Source: Chromatiales bacterium (lineage in GTDB: Bacteria; Pseudomonadota; Gammaproteobacteria; JAGRCI01). From it: 52,470 bases of DNA. This document shows positions 43,706 through 52,470 of the stretch, piece by piece. Both the position numbers and the translations under genes were made by a program. Under the pieces are notes generated by a model. It worked only from the letters and a program-made list of their open reading frames with translations. It was not told the DNA's origin and did no database searches. Numbering within the stretch: the first letter of the stretch is position 1; each line of letters opens with the position of its first letter. The DNA is taken from contig JAGRGI010000010.1 of NCBI GenBank assembly GCA_020445565.1, forward strand, positions 1 through 52,470, read 5' to 3'.

Positions 43706-44273
43706 TCAAAGTCTTCCGGGCGGCAACTCGATCCAAAGCAATTTCCCTGGCCTGCGGTGCTATTGGCACCGGTTTTGTCACTCTATCAACTCGACCACGC
43801 GCAAGTGATCGGCGAACCCGGGCGAATTTCGATTTGCACCCGGCCGCCGGTCCGGCTGAATTTGATGGCGTTGGAAAGCAGATTGAGAGCAGGACCGGTT
43901 TCAGGCGTAAGCGGTCTGTCCGACCCGTCTGTTGTCGTCCGGGGGACGGCGCGCTGCGGACCTCGCTACCAAAATGACCGGCCAAGTGCGCAGCCAATCG
44001 CGGGGACTCCTCAATCAGGCCCGCCGGATAGAGTGTGTGGAAGCGCTGAAACAGATGGCGGCCAAAGGTCTTGAGCAACTTCGCGACCGGCAGGGACGTG
44101 AGCCGGCTGAGTTGCGCAAGAAGAGCAGCCATCTCCCCTGGGTCGTAGGTGTCGACGGAGGTATAAGCGCCGCCGGAGGACAGATCGGCAGACTCGATCA
44201 TTTGATCGGTGATTTCCGGTGAGAAATGTTCTTCCGCCAGTTCGATAAATTCCGAGAAAACTATACCCTTCAT
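43706..44273 (-). pseudogene. Decayed H-NOX (haem NO-binding) histidine kinase
   Basis: The first 85 codons or so from the ATG at 44273 read as an H-NOX domain: MKGIVFSEFIELAEEHF, SGGAYTSVDTYDPGEMAALL and TFGRHLFQRFHTLYP. After this the same frame loses all similarity. Kinase fragments then appear in other frames: NLLSNAIKFSRTGGRVQIEI (N box, about 43884-43826), two in-frame stops (TGA TAG), GANSTAGQGNCF, and after one more frameshift WIELPPGRL and a stop at 43706, a typical kinase C-terminus. The phosphoacceptor His and the G boxes are gone. The reading frame left open to 43650 is therefore not a real protein beyond its H-NOX part. Confidence 0.8.
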
Positions 44274-44454
44274 GTCTTTCCCCGGTCGTTTCGATAGTTT
44301 TTCGGCCGTTTGGCGGGGGGCTTTAGGTCCTTGTCCGGGTGGCTGTGTCCGTAACTGCCCGCTTTTCGGGGTACCGGCAAGCCGGCAATACCTTAGACCG
44401 ATGCGTAACGGGTTGCCCGGTATTCCGGCAGCGATTTTTACCGGGTCATTGCGA

Positions 44455-44484
44455 TTGACCCTCCAAGGGCCGAAAGGGTATCAT
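44455..44484 (+). promoter_or_regulatory. Putative sigma-70 promoter for the thrS operon
   Basis: TTGACC (44455-44460) and TATCAT (44479-44484) are 18 bases apart, about 65 bases before the thrS start. The upstream spacer from 44274 contains no gene that I can see. Confidence 0.55.
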
Positions 44485-44549
44485 TTTTCCTGCATTCCGG
44501 CTGTCCAAGCCTTTGATTTTATTTCCTAATCGCCAGGACTTTTCCCGCC

Positions 44550-46466
44550 ATGCCAACCATCACACTGCCCGATGGCAGTCAGCGCAGCTTTGATGCCCCT
44601 GTGAGCGTACAGGCGGTCGCCGCCGATATAGGGCCGGGATTGGCCAAGGCGACCCTGGCGGGAAAGGTCAACGGCCGGATGGTCGACGCCTCCTTCGTCA
44701 TCAATGAAGACGCCGATCTGGCGATCATCACCCGACGTGACGAGGAAGCCCTCGACCTGCTGCGCCACGATGCCGCCCACATCATGGCTCAGGCCGTGCA
44801 AGAGCTCTATCCCGGCACCCAGGTAACCATCGGACCGGCGATCCAGGACGGTTTTTATTACGACTTTGCCCGCGACGAACCCTTCACCCCCGACGATCTG
44901 GAAAAGATCGAGGCGCGTATGCACGAGATCGTCAAACGCGACTTGCCGATTCAGCGTGAGGTTTGGGATCGCGCCGAGGCAATGAAGACCTTTGGAGAGA
45001 TCGGCGAGAAGTATAAGGTCGAGATCATCGACGACATCATCCCCGAGGGTGAAGAGGTCTCTGTCTACCGTCAGGGCGACTGGTTCGATGTCTGCCGTGG
45101 CCCCCACTTGCCCAGCACCGCTGTGCTGGGGAAGGGTTTCAAACTCATGAAGTTGGCCGGCGCCTATTGGCGCGGGGACTCCCGCAATGAAATGCTGCAG
45201 CGCATTTATGGCACGGCCTGGCGCGACGCCAAGGAGCTGAAGGCGTATCTGACCCGCCTGGAAGAGGCTGAAAAACGGGATCACCGCCGCATCGGCAAGT
45301 CCCAGGACCTGTTTCATACACAGGAAGAGGCCCCTGGCATGGTGTTCTGGCACGACAAAGGCTGGCGCATCTATGTGATCCTGCAGGACTATATCCGCAG
45401 GACACTGCGCGAGCACGGTTATCAGGAGGTTCATACCCCGGAGATCATCGACCGCAGCCTGTGGGAGAAATCCGGCCATTGGGATAAATTCGGCGACATG
45501 ATCTTCACCACCCATTCCGAGAATCGGGATTACGCGGTGAAGCCCATGAATTGCCCTGCCCACATCCAGATTTACAACCAGGGCCTGAAGTCCTATCGGG
45601 ATTTGCCCCTGCGCCTGGCCGAATTCGGCTCTTGTCACCGCAACGAGCCCTCCGGCACCTTGCATGGCTTGATGCGGGTGCGCAATTTCGTCCAGGACGA
45701 TGCCCACATCTTCTGCACCGAGGCGCAGATCAGTTCCGAGGTGTCCGCCTTCATTGATCTGGTGTTCAAGGTCTACAAGGACTTCGGTTTCGAGGACGTC
45801 AAGGTGGCCCTGTCGACCCGGCCGGAGAAGCGCGTTGGCGCAGACGAACTCTGGGATCGGGCTGAAAAGGCCCTGGAAGAATCGTTAAACGCCAAAGGTC
45901 TGGATTGGAAGCTCCAGCCGGGCGAGGGGGCCTTTTACGGCCCCAAGATCGAATTCGCCCTCAAGGACTGCTTGGAAAGGGTTTGGCAGCTTGGGACGAT
46001 CCAGTTGGATTTTTCCATGCCCGACCGGCTTGGGGCGGCCTACATAGACGAGGAAAGCCACAAGCGGGTACCGGTCATGTTGCATCGGGCCATCCTGGGT
46101 TCCCTGGAGCGATTCATCGGCATTTTGATCGAGCACTACGGCGGCATGCTGCCTGTTTGGTTGGCTCCGGTTCAGGCTGTGGTGCTCAATATCAGCGAGA
46201 AACAGGCCGGATTCGCCGAAGAGGTTCGGAACACCCTTGCAAAACAGGGCGTTCGGGTGGATTTGGACTTGAGAAACGAGAAAATCGGATTTAAAATCCG
46301 CGAGCACACTCTTCAGCGGGTTCCGTATCTGCTGGTGATCGGCGATCGCGAGGTGGAAAATCGAGCCGTGGCGGTACGTACCCGTACCGGAGAAGATCTT
46401 GGCTCGCTATCCGTGGGCGCCTTTGCCGAGCGCGTTTTGACGCAGATTAACGAACGGAGCCTTTGA
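44550..46466 (+). CDS. thrS: Threonine--tRNA ligase
   Basis: Class II synthetase that charges tRNA-Thr. It has 638 residues. The TGS domain covers residues 1-62; the editing domain has the zinc-like HxxxH (His73, His77 in [11 protein letters not shown]) and DVCRGPH. The catalytic core shows motif 2 ([20 protein letters not shown]) and motif 3 near [20 protein letters not shown]. The C-terminal anticodon-binding domain starts about residue 535. It heads the translation operon, with infC downstream. Confidence 0.98.
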   Translation: MPTITLPDGSQRSFDAPVSVQAVAADIGPGLAKATLAGKVNGRMVDASFVINEDADLAIITRRDEEALDLLRHDAAHIMAQAVQELYPGTQVTIGPAIQDGFYYDFARDEPFTPDDLEKIEARMHEIVKRDLPIQREVWDRAEAMKTFGEIGEKYKVEIIDDIIPEGEEVSVYRQGDWFDVCRGPHLPSTAVLGKGFKLMKLAGAYWRGDSRNEMLQRIYGTAWRDAKELKAYLTRLEEAEKRDHRRIGKSQDLFHTQEEAPGMVFWHDKGWRIYVILQDYIRRTLREHGYQEVHTPEIIDRSLWEKSGHWDKFGDMIFTTHSENRDYAVKPMNCPAHIQIYNQGLKSYRDLPLRLAEFGSCHRNEPSGTLHGLMRVRNFVQDDAHIFCTEAQISSEVSAFIDLVFKVYKDFGFEDVKVALSTRPEKRVGADELWDRAEKALEESLNAKGLDWKLQPGEGAFYGPKIEFALKDCLERVWQLGTIQLDFSMPDRLGAAYIDEESHKRVPVMLHRAILGSLERFIGILIEHYGGMLPVWLAPVQAVVLNISEKQAGFAEEVRNTLAKQGVRVDLDLRNEKIGFKIREHTLQRVPYLLVIGDREVENRAVAVRTRTGEDLGSLSVGAFAERVLTQINERSL

Positions 46467-46476
46467 CAGCTTGCCC

Positions 46477-46527
46477 GCCTGACCGCACCTAGCCGGTGCA
46501 AAAATGGCCGGCAGGCTTCGTTTTTTT
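46477..46527 (+). promoter_or_regulatory. Structured thrS-infC spacer ending in a T tract, possible attenuator
   Basis: GCCTG (46477-46481) pairs with CAGGC (46512-46516) around a perfect inner stem GCACC/GGTGC (46485-46499). The outer stem is followed by TTCG and seven T residues (46521-46527), which run straight into the infC ribosome site. It resembles a weak rho-independent terminator and could reduce read-through into infC or regulate its translation. The outer stem is only five bases. Confidence 0.4.
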
Positions 46528-46540
46528 GGAGGACACCGAT

Positions 46541-47095
46541 ATCGTTCAGCAACTACGTGACCCGCGCCAGCGCGACGTCCGCAAGAAAGACCGTCCGAAT
46601 CTAAATGATGAAATCAGCGCGCCTCGCGTGCGATTGATCGGTTCTGGCGGGGAACAGGTGGGTATCATGGATACCCGTGAGGCGTTGCGCATCGCCGAAG
46701 AGGAGTCTCTCGATCTCGTGGAGATCGTGCCGGATGGCGATCCACCCGTCTGTCGCGTAATGGATTTCGGCAAGTTTGTCTTCGAGCAGAAGAAGAAACG
46801 CCAGGAATCCCGTAAGAAGCAGAAACAGACGCAGGTCAAGGAGATCAAGTTTCGTCCTGGCACCGATGAGGGCGATTACAAGGTCAAGATGCGAAATCTG
46901 GTTCGCTTTCTGGAGGATGGCGATCGTACCAAGGTCACGATGCGCTTCCGCGGGCGCGAGCTTGCCCATAAGGAGCTGGGTTTGAAGTTGCTGGAGCGTG
47001 TGGAGGCCGATCTGGCCGAACACGGCATAGTTGAGCAGCGGCCGAAGATGGAAGGGAGGCAGATGGTCATGGTGCTGGCGCCGAAGAAAAAATAG
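46541..47095 (+). CDS. infC: Translation initiation factor IF-3, ATC start
   Basis: IF-3 keeps ribosomal subunits apart and checks start-codon pairing. It has 184 residues from a rare ATC codon at 46541, 8 bases after a strong GGAGG (46528-46532). A GTG at 46496 is in frame but lies before that ribosome site. A rare AUU-type start on infC is established in E. coli, where IF-3 represses its own mRNA. Motifs are [40 protein letters not shown] and [14 protein letters not shown], with C-terminal [14 protein letters not shown]. Confidence 0.93.
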   Translation: MVQQLRDPRQRDVRKKDRPNLNDEISAPRVRLIGSGGEQVGIMDTREALRIAEEESLDLVEIVPDGDPPVCRVMDFGKFVFEQKKKRQESRKKQKQTQVKEIKFRPGTDEGDYKVKMRNLVRFLEDGDRTKVTMRFRGRELAHKELGLKLLERVEADLAEHGIVEQRPKMEGRQMVMVLAPKKK

Positions 47096-47377
47096 CACGG
47101 GTCCCGAGGGTCCTTGCTGAGGGAATGCAGAGCGGGGCGTATCCCGCGCGGGATGCAAAGCCGAGTCAATCGCCTCAGTAGGGTGATTGACAAACATTAC
47201 AGCAACGGGTGGATGGCTATTCGCCGACTCCCAGGGGCAAGCGGCTCAATTGTCGTTGTCTGCCATCTGGATTCGCCGCAGCCAAGTCCACCGTCCGACG
47301 GGGTGTAACCGATACGACCGGCTCACCCGCCTGTCGGGGCATTGCCCGCAAGGGCTACGAATAACCGGAGAAAATCC
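47096..47377 (+). promoter_or_regulatory. infC-rpmI leader region
   Basis: 282 bases without a credible gene between infC and rpmI. In E. coli the region before rpmI, together with sequence in infC, folds into a pseudoknot bound by L20, which represses rpmI-rplT. The spacer here is unusually long for the operon and may serve that role, but I could not identify the conserved L20 fold by eye. A TTGACA hexamer occurs near 47187 without a matching -10. Confidence 0.35.
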
Positions 47378-47575
47378 ATGCCGAAGATCAAATCCAATCG
47401 GGGCGCCGCCAAGCGCTTCAAACGCACCGCTTCCGGTGGTTTCAAGCGCGCGCAGTCGTTCAAGCGCCATATCCTCACCAAGAAAAGCTCCAAGCGTAAG
47501 CGTCAGTTGGGCAGCCCGGCCACCGTTGCCGCCGCCGATCAGGCCGCCACCCGCAAGATGCTTCCCTACGCCTGA
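47378..47575 (+). CDS. rpmI: 50S ribosomal protein L35
   Basis: A 65-residue, Lys/Arg-rich ribosomal protein, the standard size. It begins [20 protein letters not shown] and has the conserved [15 protein letters not shown] segment. CCGGAGAAAATCC supplies the ribosome site (GGAG, 8 bases). It is followed by rplT after 43 bases, as in nearly all bacteria. Confidence 0.98.
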   Translation: MPKIKSNRGAAKRFKRTASGGFKRAQSFKRHILTKKSSKRKRQLGSPATVAAADQAATRKMLPYA

Positions 47576-47618
47576 GGCCGCCCGGTCCGGCTCAACGAAT
47601 ATCCGAGGATAGAACGAC

Positions 47619-47981
47619 ATGCCCCGCGTAAAACGTGGCGTTACCGCCCACGCTCGTCACAAGAAGGTTCTGGAACAGGCCAAGGGTTATTACGGTGCCC
47701 GCAGCAAGGTCTATCGCGTCGCCAAGCAGGCCGTCATCAAGGCCGGCCAATACGCTTATCGTGATCGTCGCCAGAAGAAACGTCAGTTCCGTGCGCTGTG
47801 GATTGCTCGCATCAACGCCGGCGCCCGTGAAAATGGCCTTTCCTACAGCCGATTCATGAACGGACTGAAGAAGGCGTCTATCGAGCTGGACCGCAAGGTC
47901 TTGGCCGATCTGGCCATCTTCGAGAAGGATGCCTTCGCAGCGCTGGCCAACCAGGCCCGGGCCGCGTTGGGCGAGGCCTGA
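47619..47981 (+). CDS. rplT: 50S ribosomal protein L20
   Basis: A 120-residue ribosomal assembly protein. It begins [20 protein letters not shown] and contains [19 protein letters not shown] and [20 protein letters not shown], all invariant L20 features. L20 usually controls the rpmI-rplT mRNA. A strong terminator follows 37 bases downstream, so pheST may depend on read-through or a separate promoter. Confidence 0.98.
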   Translation: MPRVKRGVTAHARHKKVLEQAKGYYGARSKVYRVAKQAVIKAGQYAYRDRRQKKRQFRALWIARINAGARENGLSYSRFMNGLKKASIELDRKVLADLAIFEKDAFAALANQARAALGEA

Positions 47982-48018
47982 TTGCTCGCGAGCCCATAGC
48001 CGTCCACGATCTGGGAAG

Positions 48019-49188
<1,170 letters not shown>

Positions 49189-49239
49189 ACGTTCAGGTCA
49201 TGTCATCCTCCTCAAAACGCTAGTTCGGAAGCGCCTGTT

Positions 49240-51621
49240 ATGAAATTCAGCGAAGCGTGGCTGCGGGAATGGGTCAACCCCTCCTTCGATACCGAAGAGC
49301 TGGTGCGACAGCTCACCATGGCTGGTTTGGAAGTCGACTCCGTGGAGTCGGTCGCCGATGATTTTTCCGGTGTCGTGGTCGGCAAGGTCCTGGACGTGCA
49401 GCCGCACCCGAACGCCGACAAACTGCGTGTGTGCCGCGTGGATGCGGGTGTGGGCGATCCTTTGCAAATTGTCTGCGGTGCGGCCAATGTGCAAGCCGGT
49501 ATGCTGGCGCCCACGGCACTTATCGGGGCACAACTGCCTGGCGGCCTGAAGATCAAGAAATCCAAACTCCGCGGCGAAGAGTCCTTCGGCATGTTGAGTG
49601 CCGCTTCGGAACTGGGAATGGCGGAAAAGTCCGAGGGCCTGATGTCACTGCCTGAGGACAGCCCCGTCGGCCAGGACATTCGCGCCTTTCTTAATCTCGA
49701 TGACCGCAGCATCGACGTGGACCTGACGCCTAACCGTGGCGATTGCCTCAGCGTTGCCGGCATCGCCCGCGAAGTTGGCGTGATTAGCCGCTCGCCGGTT
49801 CAGCCCGTTTCCGCTGCCGAGCTTATCGCCACAATCGACGAACGATTCCCCATTGAGGTACAGGCCAGGGAAGCCTGCCCGCGTTACCTGGGACGCGTGA
49901 TCCGAGGCATCGACCCGACCGCCAAGACGCCGCTGTGGATGCGTGAGCGACTGCGCCGCAGTGGTCTGCGTAGTCTGGGACCGGCTGTAGACGTAACCAA
50001 CTATCTCTTGCTGGAACTCGGCCAACCCATGCACGCCTTCGATCTGGCCAAGCTTTCCGAGGCCATCGTCGTACGAGAAGCCGGCGATGGGGAAGCGCTG
50101 GAACTACTGGACGGCCAGACCGTGGGTCTGCGCGCCGGAACACTGGTGATCGCCGATCGGGAAAAACCGGTTGCCATGGCAGGTGTCATGGGTGGCGAAC
50201 AAACGGCGGTGAGCGATGGCACGCAAGACCTGTTTCTGGAGTGCGCCTTTTTCTCCCCCCAGGCAATCGCCGGTAAGGCCCGTAGCTACGGTCTGCATAC
50301 CGATTCCTCGCATCGTTTCGAGCGAGGTGTCGATCCTGAACTTCAGCCGCGTGCCATGGAGCGGGCTACGGCCCTGATTCTGGAAATCATGGGCGGTCAA
50401 GCGGGCCCTGTCGTGGAAGTCGTGAGCAGCGAGAACCTGCCGCAACGACCTCTCATCGCTCTGCGCCGGGATCGAATCCGCCGTCTTCTCGGCGTCGAGA
50501 TCCCCGATGCCGAGGTACAGGATATCCTGGCCCGTCTGGGCTGCCGCTTGGAGTCGACCGGTCAAGGTTGGCAGGTCGTCGCTCCCAGCTACCGATTCGA
50601 CCTGTCACTGGAGGCCGATCTGATTGAAGAGCTTGGGCGCATCCATGGCTATGAGCGCCTGCCCGAATCCAATCTCTACGGTGATCTGGCTATCCGGCCC
50701 ATGACGGAGACAAAGGTCCCCTTGGATGCGTTGCGCGGTGCACTCGTGGATCGGGGCTACCAGGAAGCCATTACCTACAGCTTTGTCGATCCTGCATTGC
50801 AGCAACGCCTGGATCCCCAGGCTAGCTCGATTGCTCTGGCCAATCCCTTGTCATCAGAGCTTTCCGTCATGCGCACAAGCCTCTGGCCGGGGCTGGTTCA
50901 GGCATTGATTCATAACCGCAATCGCCAGCAAAGCCGCGTGCGTTTGTTCGAAACCGGTCTACACTTTCGAGTCGACGAGGCTGGTGAAACTCATCAAGAG
51001 CCGGCCATTGCCGCCGCTGTCGTCGGCAGTGCACAGCCGGAACAATGGGGTGAGGCAAGCCGAGGAGTCGATTTCTACGACATCAAGGGCGATGTGGAGG
51101 CCCTGCTTGCTGCGGGTGGCGATGCCGATGCATACCGCTTCGAGGCGGCCAGCCATCCGGCGCTGCACCCCGGACAATGTGCCCGTATTTTCAAGGGCGA
51201 ACTCGCCGTGGGCTGGTTGGGGCTGTTGCACCCGGAGCAGGAAAAGGCATTGGGGCTGGGGGCAAACGTCTTCCTGTTCCAATTGGAGCTCGGGCCGCTT
51301 GTCGAGGGAGCGATACCCAGGTTTCAGCCGCTCTCTCCGTTTCCCTCCATACGCAGGGATCTGGCGGTGGTGGCGGACGAGGCAATCAGCGCGGCGCGCA
51401 TTCGCCAGACCATCGCGCGTGCCTGTGGCGATGTTTTGCAACGCCTGGAGGTGTTCGACGTATACCGAGGCAAAGGCGTCGAAGATGGGCGAAAGAGTCT
51501 CGCTTTGGGCTTGATTTTACAGGATTATTCACGCACTCTTACGGATAGCGACGGGGATTCGATCGTCGCGTCTGTTGTACAGGCACTGGCCCAGGATTTG
51601 GGCGCCACCCTGAGAGACTAG
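49240..51621 (+). CDS. pheT: Phenylalanine--tRNA ligase beta subunit
   Basis: Beta subunit of PheRS, carrying editing and tRNA-binding functions. It has 793 residues: an OB-fold tRNA-binding domain (about 39-148; [20 protein letters not shown]), the B3/B4 editing domain (about 210-380), B5 (about 400-475), and a C-terminal ferredoxin-fold anticodon-binding domain (about 700-793; [11 protein letters not shown]). It starts 51 bases after pheS and precedes ihfA by 5 bases. Confidence 0.98.
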   Translation: MKFSEAWLREWVNPSFDTEELVRQLTMAGLEVDSVESVADDFSGVVVGKVLDVQPHPNADKLRVCRVDAGVGDPLQIVCGAANVQAGMLAPTALIGAQLPGGLKIKKSKLRGEESFGMLSAASELGMAEKSEGLMSLPEDSPVGQDIRAFLNLDDRSIDVDLTPNRGDCLSVAGIAREVGVISRSPVQPVSAAELIATIDERFPIEVQAREACPRYLGRVIRGIDPTAKTPLWMRERLRRSGLRSLGPAVDVTNYLLLELGQPMHAFDLAKLSEAIVVREAGDGEALELLDGQTVGLRAGTLVIADREKPVAMAGVMGGEQTAVSDGTQDLFLECAFFSPQAIAGKARSYGLHTDSSHRFERGVDPELQPRAMERATALILEIMGGQAGPVVEVVSSENLPQRPLIALRRDRIRRLLGVEIPDAEVQDILARLGCRLESTGQGWQVVAPSYRFDLSLEADLIEELGRIHGYERLPESNLYGDLAIRPMTETKVPLDALRGALVDRGYQEAITYSFVDPALQQRLDPQASSIALANPLSSELSVMRTSLWPGLVQALIHNRNRQQSRVRLFETGLHFRVDEAGETHQEPAIAAAVVGSAQPEQWGEASRGVDFYDIKGDVEALLAAGGDADAYRFEAASHPALHPGQCARIFKGELAVGWLGLLHPEQEKALGLGANVFLFQLELGPLVEGAIPRFQPLSPFPSIRRDLAVVADEAISAARIRQTIARACGDVLQRLEVFDVYRGKGVEDGRKSLALGLILQDYSRTLTDSDGDSIVASVVQALAQDLGATLRD

Positions 51622-51626
51622 GACCA

Positions 51627-51926
51627 ATGGCATTGACTAAGGCGCAAATGGCCGAAAGGCTTTTCGAAGAACTCGGGCTCAACAAGCGTGAAGCCAAGGA
51701 GATGGTAGAAGCCTTCTTCGAAGAGATTCGGGGCGCATTGGAAGGGGGTGAGCAGGTCAAACTGTCGGGTTTCGGCAACTTTGATCTCCGCACCAAGAAT
51801 CAACGCCCAGGGCGTAACCCAAAGACCGGCGAGGAGATCCCAATCACCGCCCGGCGAGTGGTCACGTTCCGACCCGGACAAAAGCTAAAACAACGGGTAG
51901 AAGCCTATGCTGGAACCATCGGATAA
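51627..51926 (+). CDS. ihfA: Integration host factor subunit alpha
   Basis: DNA-bending protein subunit, 99 residues. It begins [20 protein letters not shown], with [21 protein letters not shown] forming the beta-arm that inserts into the minor groove (Pro in GRNPKTG), and [13 protein letters not shown] after it. Its place after pheT is typical. The 3' end overlaps the MerR-family gene by 20 bases in another frame. Confidence 0.98.
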   Translation: MALTKAQMAERLFEELGLNKREAKEMVEAFFEEIRGALEGGEQVKLSGFGNFDLRTKNQRPGRNPKTGEEIPITARRVVTFRPGQKLKQRVEAYAGTIG

Positions 51927-52263
51927 CGCAGAACTACCGGTTATTCCGGGCAAGCGCTACTTCACCATCGGTGAAGTCAGCGAGCTCTGTGCGGTAAAGC
52001 CTCACGTACTGCGTTACTGGGAACAGGAATTCCCCCAGCTCAAACCTGTCAAGCGACGCGGCAACCGCCGCTATTACCAGCGCCACGACGTCATCACCAT
52101 CCGCCAGATCCGCAGCCTGCTCTACGAACAAGGCTTCACCATCGGCGGTGCCCGCCAACAGCTTACCGGCGAAGTTGCCAAGGTGGATGAAAACAAAAGC
52201 CACCAGATCATCCGCCAAACCATCACCGAGCTTGAAGAGGTCCTGGAAATCCTCAGGCAGTAG
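51907..52263 (+). CDS. MerR-family transcriptional regulator
   Basis: A 118-residue protein with an N-terminal winged HTH of the MerR type: [22 protein letters not shown], then [23 protein letters not shown]. The C-terminal part is a short coiled-coil dimerisation helix without an effector domain or metal-binding cysteines. Genes of this type regularly follow ihfA in gammaproteobacteria; the regulon is unknown. It overlaps ihfA by 20 bases. Confidence 0.94.
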   Translation: MLEPSDNAELPVIPGKRYFTIGEVSELCAVKPHVLRYWEQEFPQLKPVKRRGNRRYYQRHDVITIRQIRSLLYEQGFTIGGARQQLTGEVAKVDENKSHQIIRQTITELEEVLEILRQ

Positions 52264-52338
52264 TGTCTGCTTTGCAAGCCGTCACCTTTCCGGTATGATT
52301 CGGCGTCTTCGGTTCGCCGCAGCGAACCAACAAAATCT

Positions 52339-52415
52339 CGGGGCGTAGCGCAGCCTGGTAGCGCACCTGAATGGGGTTCAGGTGGTCGGAGGGTCAAATC
52401 CTCTCGCCCCGACCA
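52339..52415 (+). tRNA. tRNA-Pro (anticodon GGG)
   Basis: A 77-base cloverleaf with CCA encoded at 52413-52415. The acceptor stem CGGGGCG (52339-52345) pairs with CGCCCCG (52405-52411). The anticodon stem CCTGA/TCAGG encloses the loop ATGGGGT, giving anticodon GGG at 52373-52375. The D arm GCGCAGCCTGGTAGCGC and T arm GAGGGTCAAATCCTCTC are regular. In gammaproteobacteria this tRNA commonly follows ihfA-merR and may be an integration target, but the 55 bases left in the window show no integrase. Confidence 0.97.
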
Positions 52416-52470
52416 ACACTCTCTGGCCGGATCACCCCATCCAATCGGTCAGAACAAACGACGGGGGTAA

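Noticed and set aside
44526..45707. 393-codon open frame on the minus strand opposite thrS
   Set aside because: Shadow of thrS; no domain, and it would collide with the thrS promoter region.
52416..52470. Possible integrated element after tRNA-Pro
   Set aside because: Only 55 bases remain, with no integrase or repeat of the tRNA 3' end visible.

Overview
The window is a stretch of ordinary chromosome from a GC-rich gammaproteobacterium, most likely one related to Chromatiales/Ectothiorhodospiraceae. This rests on gene order: rpoE-rseABC-mucD, thrS-infC-rpmI-rplT-pheST-ihfA-merR-tRNA-Pro, glyQS-gmhB-plsC, comF next to bioBFHCD, and a Bfd/bacterioferritin locus. The placement is inferred from protein similarity and synteny that I recognise, not from a search. 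I see no phage, CRISPR array, rRNA operon or complete insertion sequence.

Layout. 1-9200 is mostly leftward: the 5' end of valS, a two-component pair (PAS histidine kinase plus a response regulator with an ATPase-like output domain), a 56-residue basic protein, a fatty acyl-CoA ligase, unknown proteins, and a lipoprotein coupled to a DUF3047 protein. 9333-16746 is one rightward cluster (asmA, a secreted START-like protein, mutY, yggX, CYTH/CHAD protein, ParA-like ATPase, GNAT). Four of its junctions are 4-base stop/start overlaps, one of them using a CTG start. 16790-18077 is an iron-storage locus. Two complementary bacterioferritin subunits diverge from bfd, and overlapping promoters share a Fur-box-like sequence. 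18090-25348 holds a SNF2/SWIM helicase, a GH13 sugar phosphorylase, an alpha/beta hydrolase, a DUF2780 protein and comF.

25453-30272 is the biotin operon: a small membrane protein, then bioB, bioF, bioH, bioC and bioD, behind a BirA-like operator. bioA is not in the window. 30344-31278 has a SHOCT lipoprotein and a decayed remnant of an Rpn-type nuclease gene. 31392-36008 is glyQ, glyS, a MazG-like gene, gmhB and plsC, meeting a DUF1704/QEGLA-motif protein and rsmJ on the other strand. 38209-42344 is the envelope-stress module: a sigma-E-type promoter, rpoE, rseA, rseB, rseC and a DegP/MucD protease. An MBL-fold hydrolase, a lone response regulator and a wrecked H-NOX/histidine-kinase gene follow. 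From 44455 to the right edge runs the translation-factor operon from thrS to merR, then tRNA-Pro(GGG).

The points most worth a second look are the decayed H-NOX kinase beside its surviving response regulator, the CHAD-ParA pair, the division of labour between the bacterioferritin subunits, the unknown membrane protein leading the biotin operon, the HExxxH/QEGLA protein related to eukaryotic MATCAP, and the non-standard start codons (CTG for the START-like gene, ATC for infC). I did not find a convincing wholly new multi-gene system.
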